Source: Fasciola hepatica
Lineage: Eukaryota > Platyhelminthes > Trematoda > Plagiorchiida > Fasciolidae
NCBI GenBank assembly: GCA_948099385.1
Contig: CANUEZ040000129.1
Coordinates: 1,488,001 to 1,552,000 of the forward strand
Length of the DNA: 64,000 nt
Reading direction: 5' to 3'
Every line of letters begins with the position of its first letter. Position 1 is the stretch's first letter. The position numbers and the translations under genes were made by a program. Positions 1-11,546 of the stretch are shown piece by piece. The notes under the pieces are model-generated. The model was not told the DNA's origin. It searched no databases and worked only from the letters and a program-made list of their open reading frames with translations.

Positions 1-89
1 CATTCACAAACGGACAAGATGTACTACACACAATGAAACCAACCACTAGCACCCTCCAAAAAACAGTTTTCTCATGTCACTCCACGACA

Positions 90-2770
90 ACCCATGGTAA
101 GTGCAAACCATAGCCTCTTCACCAAGTCCGTCCTTTCCAGGCCCCAGTTCGCTGACGGTCCTAGCGGCCACTGATCCTCGTGACAACTATCGCTAACTGG
201 AGGAACCAAACTTTCCGGATTCAGACCTTCCTTTTCCATCCACCATATTTTACCTTCCTTGAAACATGGTTACATATTCAGTGTTCCAAAGTTTTCCAAA
301 TGAATCCGACAAAACTGCAAATTTCTCGTGTTTCTAGCGCAGGAGTGTCATCACTCTGCGATGTAGGAAGCTTTAGGGTCTTCGCAACCATCCGCCACGG
401 GCACGAGGGGGCCATCGTTCAGGATCCCCTTAATTCTACCAAAAATGTCAATAGACTTCCGTCCATCACACGACGACCACGTGCACAAGCGGCACCGAAA
501 GCGTCATACTTTCCCGAACTTCATCCCAGTAACTAACTTCCACCGGCTCGATTCTCCATTCTGTACATCAATTTGGTAGGAAGCCAAACATGCCACCTCC
601 CGATAATTCCTGAATAAACCCTTGAATTTCCAGTGAAGCTTCCTTAAAACTGCGGTCATTGTCGCTGACAAGAGTACATGACTGACTTAATCTAGTCACG
701 AAGCGCATAGGTGCCTGTGAGGAAGAGCATGTAGACATCAAGTGCGCAACTTCGATGCGCATGGCTCTCACTTTCATACACGAGACTAAACAGGCATGTC
801 GTTTCCCTTCATTCTCGCCAAGCTTAACTAAAATGGTCCAGTACAGTCTACTTTCACACATGCAAAAGCACTACCGGCATTTATCTCGCGTCAAATGTCA
901 GAGACGCCCTATCACTGTGTACGCAGGAGGGTTCGCCTCCGGCGAAAGTGAAAGCGTGTTCAGGGAGCACAGCGAACAACTGCTCCGCCCTCGACAATTC
1001 AGAATGGCTGCCTAATACTCCATGGAATTTGAAAATGTCCAAAATGACGTTCCGGTTCTTGATGCGGCTTACCCATCAGCACTGTGATTCGGCGCACTTT
1101 CGGCAGAACAGTTGAATGTTTAGTTTTCTCCTTGAAGTTTGCCCAAGCCAATGGCCTATCGACGAGCAGAAGTTAGTCTATGAGAACAGGATACAGTTTT
1201 CGTGTGGAGCTGTGAATAAGACGGTCCCCGGAGTAATAACTTCTTTCCAATGTGTCAGTTCCCGTACGAAAACAGTCTACTCATACTCTCCTCACAATTA
1301 CTTTACAGCCACTTCTTATCCCCTGGACCTGCAAATGACTCGCTCGCAATAACACGTCACTTAGCCCTTTGAAGATAGTGATAAGATATTGTTTGTGTCG
1401 CAACATAAGCTCAATGCTCCTTAATAACATAATCCTGGAGGAACAGCGCTCGAAGTATGGCTGAAGTGAGGTATAGCTCATTGCACTAGCCACCGTACGC
1501 AGCTTCATTTCCGGCAGTTCAGGTCACACCCCGACGTGCGTTTTATCTCAGAATTCAGTGACTCCCGAGGACCACAAAACACTTTGGCCGTAAGTCCATA
1601 GTTGATGGTTCTTATCTTCCAGTCGCATCCCTCGAGAGGTCAGGTCTGTTGGATTCCCTTTCCCTGGCTCGTGTCTCCATTACGTGGGAAGTGTAGTGGC
1701 ACGTATTTTGGACACGGTTTGCAAAGAATCTGGAGAAGCGTCTTTTATCCCTCCTCAAGTAAAAAGGAAATACTATAGAATCGGCCCAATAATAGACTTC
1801 GCGCAACTTCATATCCACTTCCTGAACCATTTCTGTTATTCACACAGAAGCGACTGTTGCAGTCATCTCTGACTTTTTGCGGAGACGGTTTTCAGTGATG
1901 CCACACTCGGCTTACTGAACGCAAGTACTTCCTGGTTCCGATGTGTAGAAAACAATCCTAAGGTGGGACACTGCCCCGCGGCTCACCTCAGAAGCATCAC
2001 AAATTAAGTGCGACTCAACGTTCGCGTCTGCATCCATAACACCAGGTGCATACCATCTGGCACTCTCACTAGTTCTTCTTATTAAGCCTTCCCAACTTGC
2101 TTCAGTATGCAAGCCCAGTGGTTCGTCCCGACCAACCTTTTTCCTGCCTAAATTGTGGACTTAATGATCCTTCGGTAGGGTGAACGGACCAGCCTAAGGG
2201 TGTTAAACAGTGGCCAACTGTGCGAACAAGGCTCCTTTTGTTGATGGTTGATCATCGATGTGAACATGCTTTTTGAAGAGGTCTAGCTCAACATCCCAAG
2301 CCATACACAATGTTCTTAAGGTCAACAACCGGTCCTTAGCAATGGGTTCCATAGCGCTGTTTCTTTTACCAGTCGGAATGACGTTTCAAACCTCTCGCTC
2401 ATTACTCGTCCGTTTGGTTAACCTCAACCCACCAAGACTTGGTAGACAGCGCAGTCCCACCACCAAAGTGCCTATGCAGCATCATTAACGGGATTAAAGT
2501 TTGATAGACGTAAAACTCCCTGGAAACCACTTGTGAGACTGCTGACGATTACTAATGCCCTAGTGGCTTAGCTGCGTTTTTCACTGCAAAACTCGCACAG
2601 AAATGTAAAAAAGCTGCTTGAAATGAAGGCGACTTCGTTGTAAATTCCTTCAGCTCAGCAGTCTCACCACCAGACCGCCAAAGAAACCGAAGGGCACTCT
2701 CGTCCTCCTCGACTCCTTTTGGTAGCAGCATATCCCAGATATAGGCGCACAAGGCTACAGGCCTCTGACA
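90..2770 (-). pseudogene. BEL/Pao pol remnant, family B copy 1
   Basis: Decayed pol of a BEL/Pao LTR retrotransposon read on the minus strand. From about 2750 downwards an RT region is visible (ESALRFLWRSGG, then an FCASFA-like stretch). A connection/RNase H region follows near 2110-1612 (LICDASEVSRGAVSHL; VYYWADSIVF near 1790). Around 870-540 comes an integrase core (KVRAMRIEVAH followed by VSDNDRSF, where the family has SDNGTNF). The segments sit in different frames and are broken by stops, so this is not a working gene. Family order RT, RNase H, integrase is kept. The element is cut off by the window edge and I see no LTR. The part at about 1305-1680 is almost identical to an inverted copy near 21.56-21.94 kb. 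Assignment to BEL/Pao is firm; the exact limits are not. Confidence 0.75.
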
Positions 2771-3521
2771 AACCGCTGAAATACACCTGCCAAACTGGGA
2801 AATAAATTTTGACCGTGCAATGAAAGCAACTCAGTTCCGTAAGGCGACGCTTTTTGCTGATAATTATCCCATTGCTTATCACATAGAACAGTTTCAATAC
2901 AGATTCGGCTTCTACGAAGCAGGGCTCATTGAGCCATACAAAATATTGGGCTAAGCACTTCTGGCTGATAGCCTGATCGTTGCAAACAGAAGTGTGTCCG
3001 AGGTAATGCATTGTGCAATTTCCAAGAGTGCTGCTCGAGTCTAAAGACAAGAAAACATTTACTCATACCTTTGTGTTAACTTCGGCGGCAACAACTGATT
3101 GCGTAAAATTCTCCGAGAACTCCAAAGTGCTCTGGATTCCCGAAAGTCCTCGACTACATATATTCTTTGTAAATTTTGTACCACCCGTATATTTGGGTAC
3201 CGATGTTCGTTTATCCACGTTTAACGCTCGAATTTATCAGAAATCTTCTAAAACTGCGCGATTTACTCATTCATTTTCTCGCGCAGTAATTTGGACTCCT
3301 GTATCGAGCTTTTGTGATCACGTATATGTGGTTTTCATGTACCTGTGAAGTTGTCTATTTCATAATCTAGTGTAGTAAAACTGCAAATCTATCCGGTATT
3401 CTGAATTTTGATTCACCGTCGGATATAAACTGCCTAAACAAAAGCCACATCGGTTTATTTTTGCACTGAACTTTTCGAAATAAACAACCCCGCCTTCCTC
3501 CAAGGGATAGCTCCTGCCTCC
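2771..3521. other. No gene recognised
   Basis: Stretch between the BEL-B remnant and the insertion site of BEL-A1. Reading frames are short and show no motif I recognise. It may hold further 5' parts of the BEL-B element (upstream RT or protease), too decayed to call. Confidence 0.4.
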
Positions 3522-3526
3522 CCATG
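3522..3526. repeat. Target-site duplication (left copy) of BEL-A1
   Basis: The five bases CCATG directly precede the left LTR and recur directly after the right LTR at 10214-10218. A 5-bp duplication fits BEL/Pao integration, and it shows that both element ends are intact and belong to one insertion. Confidence 0.9.
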
Positions 3527-3905
3527 TGTTACGAACGTTTGAGCAATGCGTAGCCAAATTCGCAACGGATCCCGAAATCAGAAGACGATTATCCGTGATA
3601 TTCTACGATACTGGATTATTAAAATAAACAATGACATAAACAATATACAAACCTCAATAATACGATCACAAAGACTCAACAACGAGAAATTGAATAGAAG
3701 CGTGTGAGCAGACAGCACGTGCGTCACGCAGGTCCTGAACAAGGATGTGTCAAAGTAGCGCTCTGGGCGCGAACAAACAACGATTGGTCCAGAAAAACAA
3801 CCGGTTCGTAAAGACAAGTCAATAGTGTATGGAAATGAGTGATGTTGGGAAAAAAACACCGAATCGCGAGGGAAAAAGGGGGATTTTCCACGACCGGCTG
3901 TTACA
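3527..3905 (-). repeat. 3' LTR of BEL-A1
   Basis: 379-bp copy matching 9837-10213. On the minus strand it begins TGTAACAGCC and ends GTTCGTAACA, with TG/CA termini. It differs from its partner by scattered substitutions and two extra A residues in an A-run near 3855. A G-rich stretch on the minus strand just inside it (about 3906-3925) is a plausible polypurine tract. Confidence 0.92.
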
Positions 3906-4598
3906 CCGCCCACCAAAATCCTCCTGGATCCTTAGCAAAGTCAAAGGTTCGGTATAAAGGTACTGATTCTTCCTACCTGCCTAGGCCCTGCTGTCAGTGC
4001 GCGCGTCTAATGCTCGTCGTCGACGTTCTACTACTGGTCGCACCTAATCCATTGGATACATAGACGTGAGGCTAGTCTACATCTTCCACGAGACCAAATT
4101 ACCGATGGCGGGCGTGAATGGTCGCATAGACGTTGTCCTCGTAAGGGGCCGTCCGGTCCTGGATGTACGTGCTTAAGTGTGTGTGTGTGCGTGTGTGTGT
4201 GCCGGGGTTATAATGAAATCACAGGTATGACTACACATCAAAGGAGGACTTTCTGCAATATCAACAAAAGACCGCGTGGCAAGAAGACGAGTAAATGTAG
4301 CATGTGTGTGTGACCTGAGCTCCGCTACTTCCACATATGCAAGGGCATTCGGTAGCGTCAACAAAGGCAAACAAAGAACACTGTCACATGTATGATGGGT
4401 TTACGGGGTGTAGAGTGCGTCGTGCATGCGTGTATGCATCGGGATGTATAATGGAATCGCACTAATCACCACATGTCGGAAAGAACCTTCTGTAATGTCA
4501 ACGAAAGGACCGCGAGCACCTTAACGTGTTTGACGGAGATTGTGTGATATATATGGTGTTTCTTTATCCACCTCGATTACTGGTGTGAAAAAGATTTA
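3906..4598 (-). repeat. Non-coding 3' tract of BEL-A1 with degenerate tandem duplication
   Basis: About 690 bp between the pol stop and the 3' LTR. It contains two degraded copies of one unit about 250 bp apart: roughly 4170-4300 and 4410-4540. Each copy has a GT-rich start, then a TATAATGAAATC / TATAATGGAATC block, then a block resembling TCTGTAATGTCAACGAAAGG ahead of ACCGCG. A pure GT run at about 4179-4201 belongs to the first unit. Such repeats between pol and LTR could be structural or just replication slippage. Confidence 0.7.
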
Positions 4599-7500
4599 CT
4601 AGGCCTCAGGGTTATCAGCTCCTCCGTCTTCGCTCTCGAGTAGGTTAATACTGCGTATGTCACGAATGAGCACTCCGTTAGCTGTCTTCACCTTCACCGT
4701 TCTTATCATTTCGTCAGTGCTTTTGATGGTTTCCGTAACTACTCACAAAGACCAAGCGCTGAAATGTGCGCGTTCGTCGGCGATCATAACCACGTCTCCA
4801 ACTTTGAATGGTCTTGTTTTGGCCATCCACTTCTGTCGAGTCTGCAAAGCCGGTAGATACTCCCACAGCCATCGCCTCCAGAAGACCTTGGCCAGATAGT
4901 TCGCTTGCTTCCACCCATGGAGGTAGCTCCCACGAAGGTTTACCGGCCCTTGGAAACCCTCGTTCGACCTTAGCGTCAATAAGTCGTTTGGGGTGAGCGC
5001 CAGGTGGGTGGGGTCGCCGTTCAATACTGGAACCAGGGGGCGGTTGTTCAGGATTCGCTCCACCTCAGTCATGACGGTGTTCAGCGTCTCGTCGTCGGAC
5101 GGCTGCTGCTCCATGATTGACAGCAATATCCGTCTGGCGGACCGGATCATGCGTTCCCATACGCCGCCTCGGTGACTGGCCTGTGGGGGGTTGAAATGCC
5201 ATCGTATGCCGTAGGCCACGGTTCGATTCTGCAGTTCGTCCCTGTTTGTGTTCTTTTGCCAACGCTGCAATTCCCGTTGAGCGCCCACAAAGTTCGATCC
5301 ATTATCTTAGTATATATCGGCCGGTACGCCTCTTCGGCTGATAAATCTTTGCAAGGCCCGTAGAAACGAATCGGTCGTCATCGAATGTGCGACTTCTAGG
5401 TGTACCGCACGTGATTTCATAAACGTCATGATACATCCGTATCGCTTTTCTAATCCTTTCCCGCACTTGATCCACAAGGGCCCGAAATAGTCCAACCCGG
5501 TGTCACTGAACGGCCACCAGCCCGTAGTCACCCTGCATTCTGGTAGTGGGGCCATGAGTTGTTTGCCTGCTGTGGCATTGCGTCTCCTGCATTGCACACA
5601 CCGTCGGATCACGCGTTTTACAGACTCTCGTCCTCTAAACAACCAAAGACGCTTTCCGATGACGCTCGTCACGTGACTTTCCCCGGCATGTCCCTCCATG
5701 GCGTGGACGTGTTGAATCATTAGCTCTACTACAGGTTGTCTCGCAGGCAGCAGTATAGGATACTTTGTGTCGAAGCCCAGGTGGGCGTTGGTCAGCCTAC
5801 CATCCACCCGCAGCAGTCCGTCGATGAGTTTGGGGTTTAAACGCTTCAGCTCGCCTCCTGGAGATGGCATGTCTTTATTAGTCGGTCCCACTTCTTCCGC
5901 CCTCTCGAGTTCTTGGGCAAAAGCCTCGCGTTGTATCATTCTGAAAATATCGTACTCTGCCGCTTGTAGCTCATCGGGACCTATCGGGCCGACCGGTATC
6001 CGACCTGAGGGCCGTAGCCCTTTCATGACTAGTAAATTTCTCTTGAACTTGGTTAACCAAACTAGCGAACGAAGCGTCTTCATCCAGGAAGAAAACCTGA
6101 CCAGTCGCGATAAAATGGACGACGCTTCGACGACGTTGGTTGCTATCACTACGCCTTTGATCTCCAGTTCCAATTCCGTAGGGTTTTTTAATTCGAACAC
6201 GGGCCAGTCCTGTTTGGGCAATTGCAGGAAGTTCGGCCCTCTCGTCCACGTGTCCAGTTGTCTGAAGTTGTTCGCACCTCGGGAGCACAGGTCGGCCGGA
6301 TTATCGCCAGACCTGACATGACTCCACTGGTGCGTGGCCGATTCATCGTGGATAATCGTGAGCCGGTTAGCAACGAAAGTACTAAACCGGCTCCGTACGT
6401 TGTTAATGTAGTAAAGTACTATCGTTGAATCCGTCCAGAAGCTCACCGACCAAATGTAGAGATCGAAACATCTCTTCACAGCTTGCACCACTCTGACTGC
6501 CAACACGGCTGCGCTGAGTTCAAGGCGTGGGATTGAGACCGACTTCAGTGGAGCAACGCGGGCTTTGGCAAACAGGATCCTCGTGGTATATTGTCTATCT
6601 CCTGCGCACCATCGTCCGTACACCACAGCTCCATAACCGACTTCGGATGCATCGGAAAAGGCATGTAGTTCTCCAGTCCGCGTAGTATGGCCAGGGGTCA
6701 AACATCGTGGGATTCTTATGTCCCCTAATTTCTTCAAGGTGTTCAGAAATTCTTCCCAGTCCAGCCGGTCTCCTTGGTCCAGTGACTGGTCCTAATCAAC
6801 TTTCTTACGGCACAGCCGCTGCAGCAAGATCTTTCCGGGTAGCAGCTATGGTGAGACGAAAGCGAGCGGGCCGAACAAACTTGAGACGGCAGATAGTATG
6901 CCACGACGGGTTATTGGCAGCTCGGGAACGTTTAGTTCGAAAACAAAATCGTCCGTTTCCGCGTCCCATTGTATCCCTAAAGTGCGCTCGATAGGAAGTG
7001 GGGAGCCGTCCAAATCTCTAACCCTTTCGGCCTTTTCGTGATACGGGATGACCTTCAGCACTTCTGAAGCGTTCGACATCCATTTAGTTAGATGGAAGCC
7101 GCCCTCTTCCAGCAATCTCGTCAGACCCCTGAACTGCTCTAGAGCTGATTCCACATCATCGAATGACCCAAGGTAGTCGTCGACGTAGAAGTTCCTGCTG
7201 ACGCTTTCTACCACCGTCCGATGTACCAGATCGCCATGTTTGTTCGCTGATTCTCGGAGGGCGTAGTTGGCACAAAATGGTGACGATATGGCTCCGAAGG
7301 GGTGGACGGTCATCCTATAATTCACCACTGCGTTGTCCCGGTCGCTCCCTTCCCACCACAGGAAACGCAAAGCATCTCGTTCTCCTACCGGAATCTTCAC
7401 CTGATGGAACATTTCCCTAATGTCAGCAGACAAAGCCACTTTACCCACTCTGAAACGGCACAGAACATCGATCAGTGGTGTGGTCCAGTCAGGCCCCTGT

Positions 7501-9794
7501 AGTAGGCGATCGTTTAACGACTTGCCTTGGAACTTGGCCGCACAGTCGAAAACCACCCGCAGTTTATTGGGTTTCTTGGGGTTGATAACCGGATGGTGAG
7601 GCAAATACCAGATACCTCTTTTGCTGTCGGTGTTAACAGGCACCTTTTCAACGTAACCGAGGGCCTCGTTTCGCTTCATCAAATCCGCGTATCGTTCCCA
7701 CAGATTCTGGTCTCGAATGAAGCGTTCTTTTAGTCGTAGTAATCGTTGGTGAACATAATTTCTGTTGTCAGTCCACGGGTCGACCGGTGTGCGCCATGGG
7801 AGGGGAACCTCGAACTGTTTTTTGAGGCCTCCAGAGCCTTGCCGCACCGTTTGTAGAGCGAAGTGATCCTCTTGAGACAACGTCGGTCTTTCGTCTCCAA
7901 TGTCATGAAACTCCTTTTCATACAGCCGTTGCAGATGATACTCTATGCGGTCCGTTTCGGCGGATAAGTAATTCACGGAACCGCGTACCCCTACTGGACC
8001 GTATAACATCCATCCCAGAGCCTTGCGTACGGCATAAGGTGCCTGGCGGTCGCCCACTCTTTGGTCAAGAACCCAATGCACCTCTGGCACGTCGCATCCG
8101 ATGAGGAGATCCACCTCATCATCTTCCCAGTCAACAACGGTTACATCCTGCAGGTGGGGCCATCGAGTCAAGATTGCGTTCACCGACCTTGGTGCTCGCA
8201 TGGGAAGATCCGCTAACGTGAATGCCTCCGTTGGTTCAATTTCCTCGTTAGTGTCTAGAGAGATGAGTTGCAGCCTTAAACTACCGGCAGTCATTACCTG
8301 TGTTCCGCCCACCGTGCTCACTGCTAACGACGTCGCACCTTTAGCCAGTTGGTGTTTGTCGGCAAACCGCTCTTTCACTAAAGTGGTGTTGGATCCACTA
8401 TCAACGAAAGCCAACGCCTTGACTATCCCAGTCGGAGTCACTACTCCCACGGCCACTACGCCTAAACGTACCGGTTTACTGGCAGATTGTGAAGTTGAAC
8501 AAATCACCCTGGGCTTGGCACTCGCCTCGGATATGGTTATTCTCGCCTGATGCAGCAGCCGATGGTGTCTGCCCGTGCAGCCCTCGTAACCACATCGATT
8601 CCTTGTTCTACAGGCTGCTGCCCGGTGCGTGGTGTTGAGACAGATGAAACATGCTCCTGCCATCCTCGCCATTCCCCACCGTTCGTCTATTGTGGCGTTG
8701 CCGAACTTGGGGCATTCTGGTAGGCCATGGCTAGTACCACAGGACCTGCAATTTGGTTTCGCCGTAGCATCTCGTGAAATGACGTGTGTGTTGGTCCAAG
8801 GCTGGTACTTTGGATGTTCCCGTACAGGGGTTTGGACTTGGCTAGTACCGGGCTTGTTTGCTCGGTTGCTGTCCCGGATGAGTCGGCCAAATCTGCTGTC
8901 AGCTATCTTCGTTTGCCTGTCCAAGTATTCGGTCAGGTCTTCGAAGTTGGCTTCTCTGTCGCTTCGGCTGATCCGTTCAGCTTCTTCCGCCCACCGACCC
9001 TGTAGTTCGGGAGAGAGGTGACGGACTATGCCTTCCAAAGTGTGCATGGCGTCTAGGTCAGCCCTGTAACCTTAATGGTCGAGGGATATTGAGCAGTTCT
9101 GCATCTTGATCACCAGGTCGGCCATGGTGTAGACGTCGCCCTTGGTTTTCTTTGCCTCTGCCATCACGCCCTCTATTAGGTTACGGGCTACTTTGAAAGG
9201 TTGGCCAAACAAGTCCCTCAGAATCTTTCTTGCCCTAGTGTAGCCTTGTTCTGGATCGAGCATGGTGCATCCGTCGATAGCTTCTCGCGCTCGGCCTCGG
9301 CAGTAGTGAGTAAGGTAAAGAAGCCTTTGCCCAGGGTCGGTTACCTTGTTTTCAACGAACGTCTCGAACTGTTTGACAAACTTGCAATATTGCTCAGCTC
9401 GCCCGTCGAAAACCGTTAACCCCACTCTAGGCAGATCGATCGATGGTGGTTTGTAGTCGGCGACCGGCGTGGGGTTCCCTACCTTATTGCACTCTAACCT
9501 ATCGGAAGCGTCGAAGTCACTGGTCTCATTCTCTCGCTGTTTCTGTGTACACTTCTCTGCTTCATGCGCCTGTAGTCTAGCCGAAAGTAACTGTTGCTCT
9601 AGTTCTAGTATTCTCAGCTTATATAAATCGACATCCTTACGATCAATATTGCTTTCAGTAACACATGAGCTAGCACTGACAGGACTAGGCGATCTAGCAT
9701 TAACTAAAGAATCATAAGTACCCAAAACCTCCCCAGAGACTTGCCGTATTACTTCCTGTCCGGGTTCGACTGCCTTTGATCCTTTCCTTGGCAT
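4599..9794 (-). pseudogene. BEL-A1 gag-pol polyprotein, one frame with five stops
   Basis: One continuous 1731-codon frame from ATG at 9794 to TAG at 4599-4601, encoding Gag, protease, RT, RNase H and integrase. Numbering from that ATG: an N-terminal MPRKGSKAVEPG region, a DUF1759-type Gag core (about 115-240), zinc-knuckle residues (CFICLNTTHRAAAC then CGYEGCTGRHHRLLH), a retropepsin of the A17 type (catalytic DSG near 465), RT with FYVDD (YVDD 870-873), RNase H-like DASEVGYGAV and FWTDS, an integrase HHCC finger, and the catalytic core with DNGSNF (D1497) and GVWERM (E1547). In-frame stops: TAA 9072-9074 (codon 241), TAG 6846-6848 (983), TAG 6792-6794 (1001), TAA 5307-5309 (1496, directly before D1497) and TGA 4743-4745 (1684). 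Codons 983 and 1001 are tryptophan in copy A2. No frameshift was found. The 42-base leader and comparison with A2 (start 51316) support this start. Confidence 0.92.
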
Positions 9795-9836
9795 TTTGCG
9801 TGATTTTTCCTCGTTCCAAATAGATGTATTGAGTAT

Positions 9837-10213
9837 TGTTACGAACGTTTGAGCAATGCGTAGCCAAATTCGCAACGGATCCCGAAATCAGAAGACGATT
9901 ATCCGTGATATTCTACGATACTAGATTATTAAAATAAACAATGACATAAACAATATACAAACCTCAATAATACGATCACAAAGACTCAACAACGAGAAAC
10001 CGAATAGCAGCGTGTGAGCAAACAGCACGTGCGTCACGCAGGTCCTGAACAAGGATGTGTCAAAGTAGCGCTCAGGGCGCGAACAAACAACAATTGGTCC
10101 AGAAAAACAACCAGTTCGTAAAGACAAGTCAATAGTGTATGGAAATGAGTGATGTTGGGAAAAACACTGAATCGCGAGGGAAAAAGGGGGATTTTCCACG
10201 ACCGGCTGTTACA
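9837..10213 (-). repeat. 5' LTR of BEL-A1
   Basis: 377-bp LTR at the upstream end of the minus-strand element, followed on that strand by a 42-base leader and the gag start at 9794. It should hold the promoter, but I see no convincing TATA box. The primer-binding site just inside it did not match a tRNA end that I can name. Confidence 0.9.
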
Positions 10214-10218
10214 CCATG
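10214..10218. repeat. Target-site duplication (right copy) of BEL-A1
   Basis: CCATG immediately after the LTR end, matching 3522-3526. Confidence 0.9.
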
Positions 10219-11060
10219 GGCAGTCGGACAAGGGAGCCTTTACTTAGTCTATGGATTTGGGCGTATTAGATGGCTTCTTGGGTGCTTACTGGGGGCGCTT
10301 CTGATGGACACCATGCTGTTTATAATCTAAGAGTCCGCTCTGATCCAAGCCAAGAAGAGAGAGGTGAACCCTTTCATCCCTGCATCTTATGGTGATGCTC
10401 TATTGTAAGCTTAGGGACTGATTTAAAGCAGGTAGAACCATCAATTTGCCATTGAATAATCGTAAGCGTAGAGCAGCTCTGCCACCTAGAAAGAGTACCG
10501 TCGTGCGGCGTTGGTCTCAACATTTCTGGGCCGAGAGTTCTAAATTATCGATCAGGTTCCATTTCCAGCAAAACGTTTTTCATCCCTGGATTGGAAAACC
10601 TGGGTCGACCCAGAGACCATTCTTGAGGTCTCTGCACTTCGAGGACGGACTATAGTCCTAGCCTGAAGGTTATCACGGTACCACGCCGTTTCATGGCACA
10701 AAAGTACTAATTGGTTTTCCACAGCTACATCACGGTTCTGAGTTACTATCACTGCGAAAGCTTTATGGAACTCAGGTTATCAGTCGTGATTTATCCCATT
10801 CCCTCTTACCAAGCAGATCATCCACATCTCTGCCTTATTCCTCCTAATCAAGGGCACTACTCTGGAGCTGGTCGGCCAGTTTCGCCCGGCTTTGCACAAA
10901 AACGATAAACAGGTCAACTACATGTTCCCCTCTTTGGATAATGCCGCGGCGTACGTTGTTCAGGCTACATTGGTAGGGTCCCCGTTGGTTGACAAGTGTC
11001 TTCACTGTAGTGTATCATATCGGTCCAAAATCAATAAAACCGGATTAGTGACAAAAGTGT
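10219..11060. other. No clear gene; possible BEL remnant
   Basis: Flank of BEL-A1. Minus-strand translation downstream of the RNase H-like fragment at 11.06-11.55 kb should correspond to the rest of RNase H/integrase of the same decayed element, but I find no convincing motif. Confidence 0.35.
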
Positions 11061-11546
11061 CTAGTCCAGCAGACTTTCTTCTAATATGCTGCAAAGATAT
11101 AGTTTAACCTGCCCATAAGGCATGTAAATTATTGAAATTCGCGGTTCCACCTTGATATGCTTCATGTGTCTACAGGCAAGAATAGCAGCCACGAGTTCAG
11201 GCCGTGTTATTGACGTGATTTTTCGAGGCACGAAGGGCGATTTATCCGAAAAAGCGGAAAAGACGATTGTTGCTAGATACCCCATAGCACCCTGACCTCT
11301 AGGAGAATCACGGCAAAAGGCGTGTGCTACAGCAGTTCCACTAGTTGAAAAGTCAGATGCGAAACAGCGACCAGTGCAAAAAGTCGTAATTAAACGGATA
11401 TTGTTCAACCACCCTGACCTTCCTTGATCCGTTTTGGTTGCTTCATCGTCCCTCCCCGGGTTTTGGTGACAAAAGCCTTGGAGTAACACGCTAGTGGGCG
11501 GTGAGGTGTGCCACAAACCCTCAGTAGTTATAAAGCGAAGCAACAC
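11061..11546 (-). pseudogene. BEL/Pao RNase H-like fragment
   Basis: Open minus-strand stretch of 161 codons. Its centre, HAFCRDSPRGQGAMGYL, resembles the BEL connection/RNase H motif H-x-F-x-D-A-S-x-x-G-x-G-A-x-x-Y-L. The following TRPELVAAILACRH resembles the family's PRLELxAAxLA motif. An upstream GWLNNIRLI-type segment also fits the end of the RT connection. No RT catalytic motif or integrase core could be read on either side, so this is an isolated remnant. It is not family A by sequence; the family is unassigned. Confidence 0.6.

Larger units (their letters stand above)
3527..10213 (-). mobile_element. Complete BEL/Pao LTR retrotransposon (A1)
   Basis: A full-length element of 6687 bp transcribed from the minus strand. 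It has two LTRs (377 and 379 bp) beginning TGTTACGAAC and ending GGCTGTTACA on the plus strand, a single gag-pol reading frame at 9794-4599, a roughly 690-bp non-coding tract before the 3' LTR, and flanking CCATG duplications. By eye the LTRs differ at about nine positions plus a 2-bp indel, so the insertion is not brand new. Two further relatives lie in the window: A2 (46.7-51.7 kb) and A3 (57.7-60.0 kb). The element is probably inactive because of five nonsense codons in pol. Confidence 0.93.

Noticed and set aside
6846..6848. TAG codons in BEL-A1 as reassigned codons of a variant genetic code
   Set aside because: All three stop codons occur in the frame, copy A2 has ordinary tryptophan codons at two sites, and other reading frames end normally; point mutation is simpler.
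8101..8550. 149-codon plus-strand frame opposite the BEL-A1 protease
   Set aside because: Antisense shadow of the gag-pol frame; it also recurs in diverged form opposite copy A2, as expected for a shadow.
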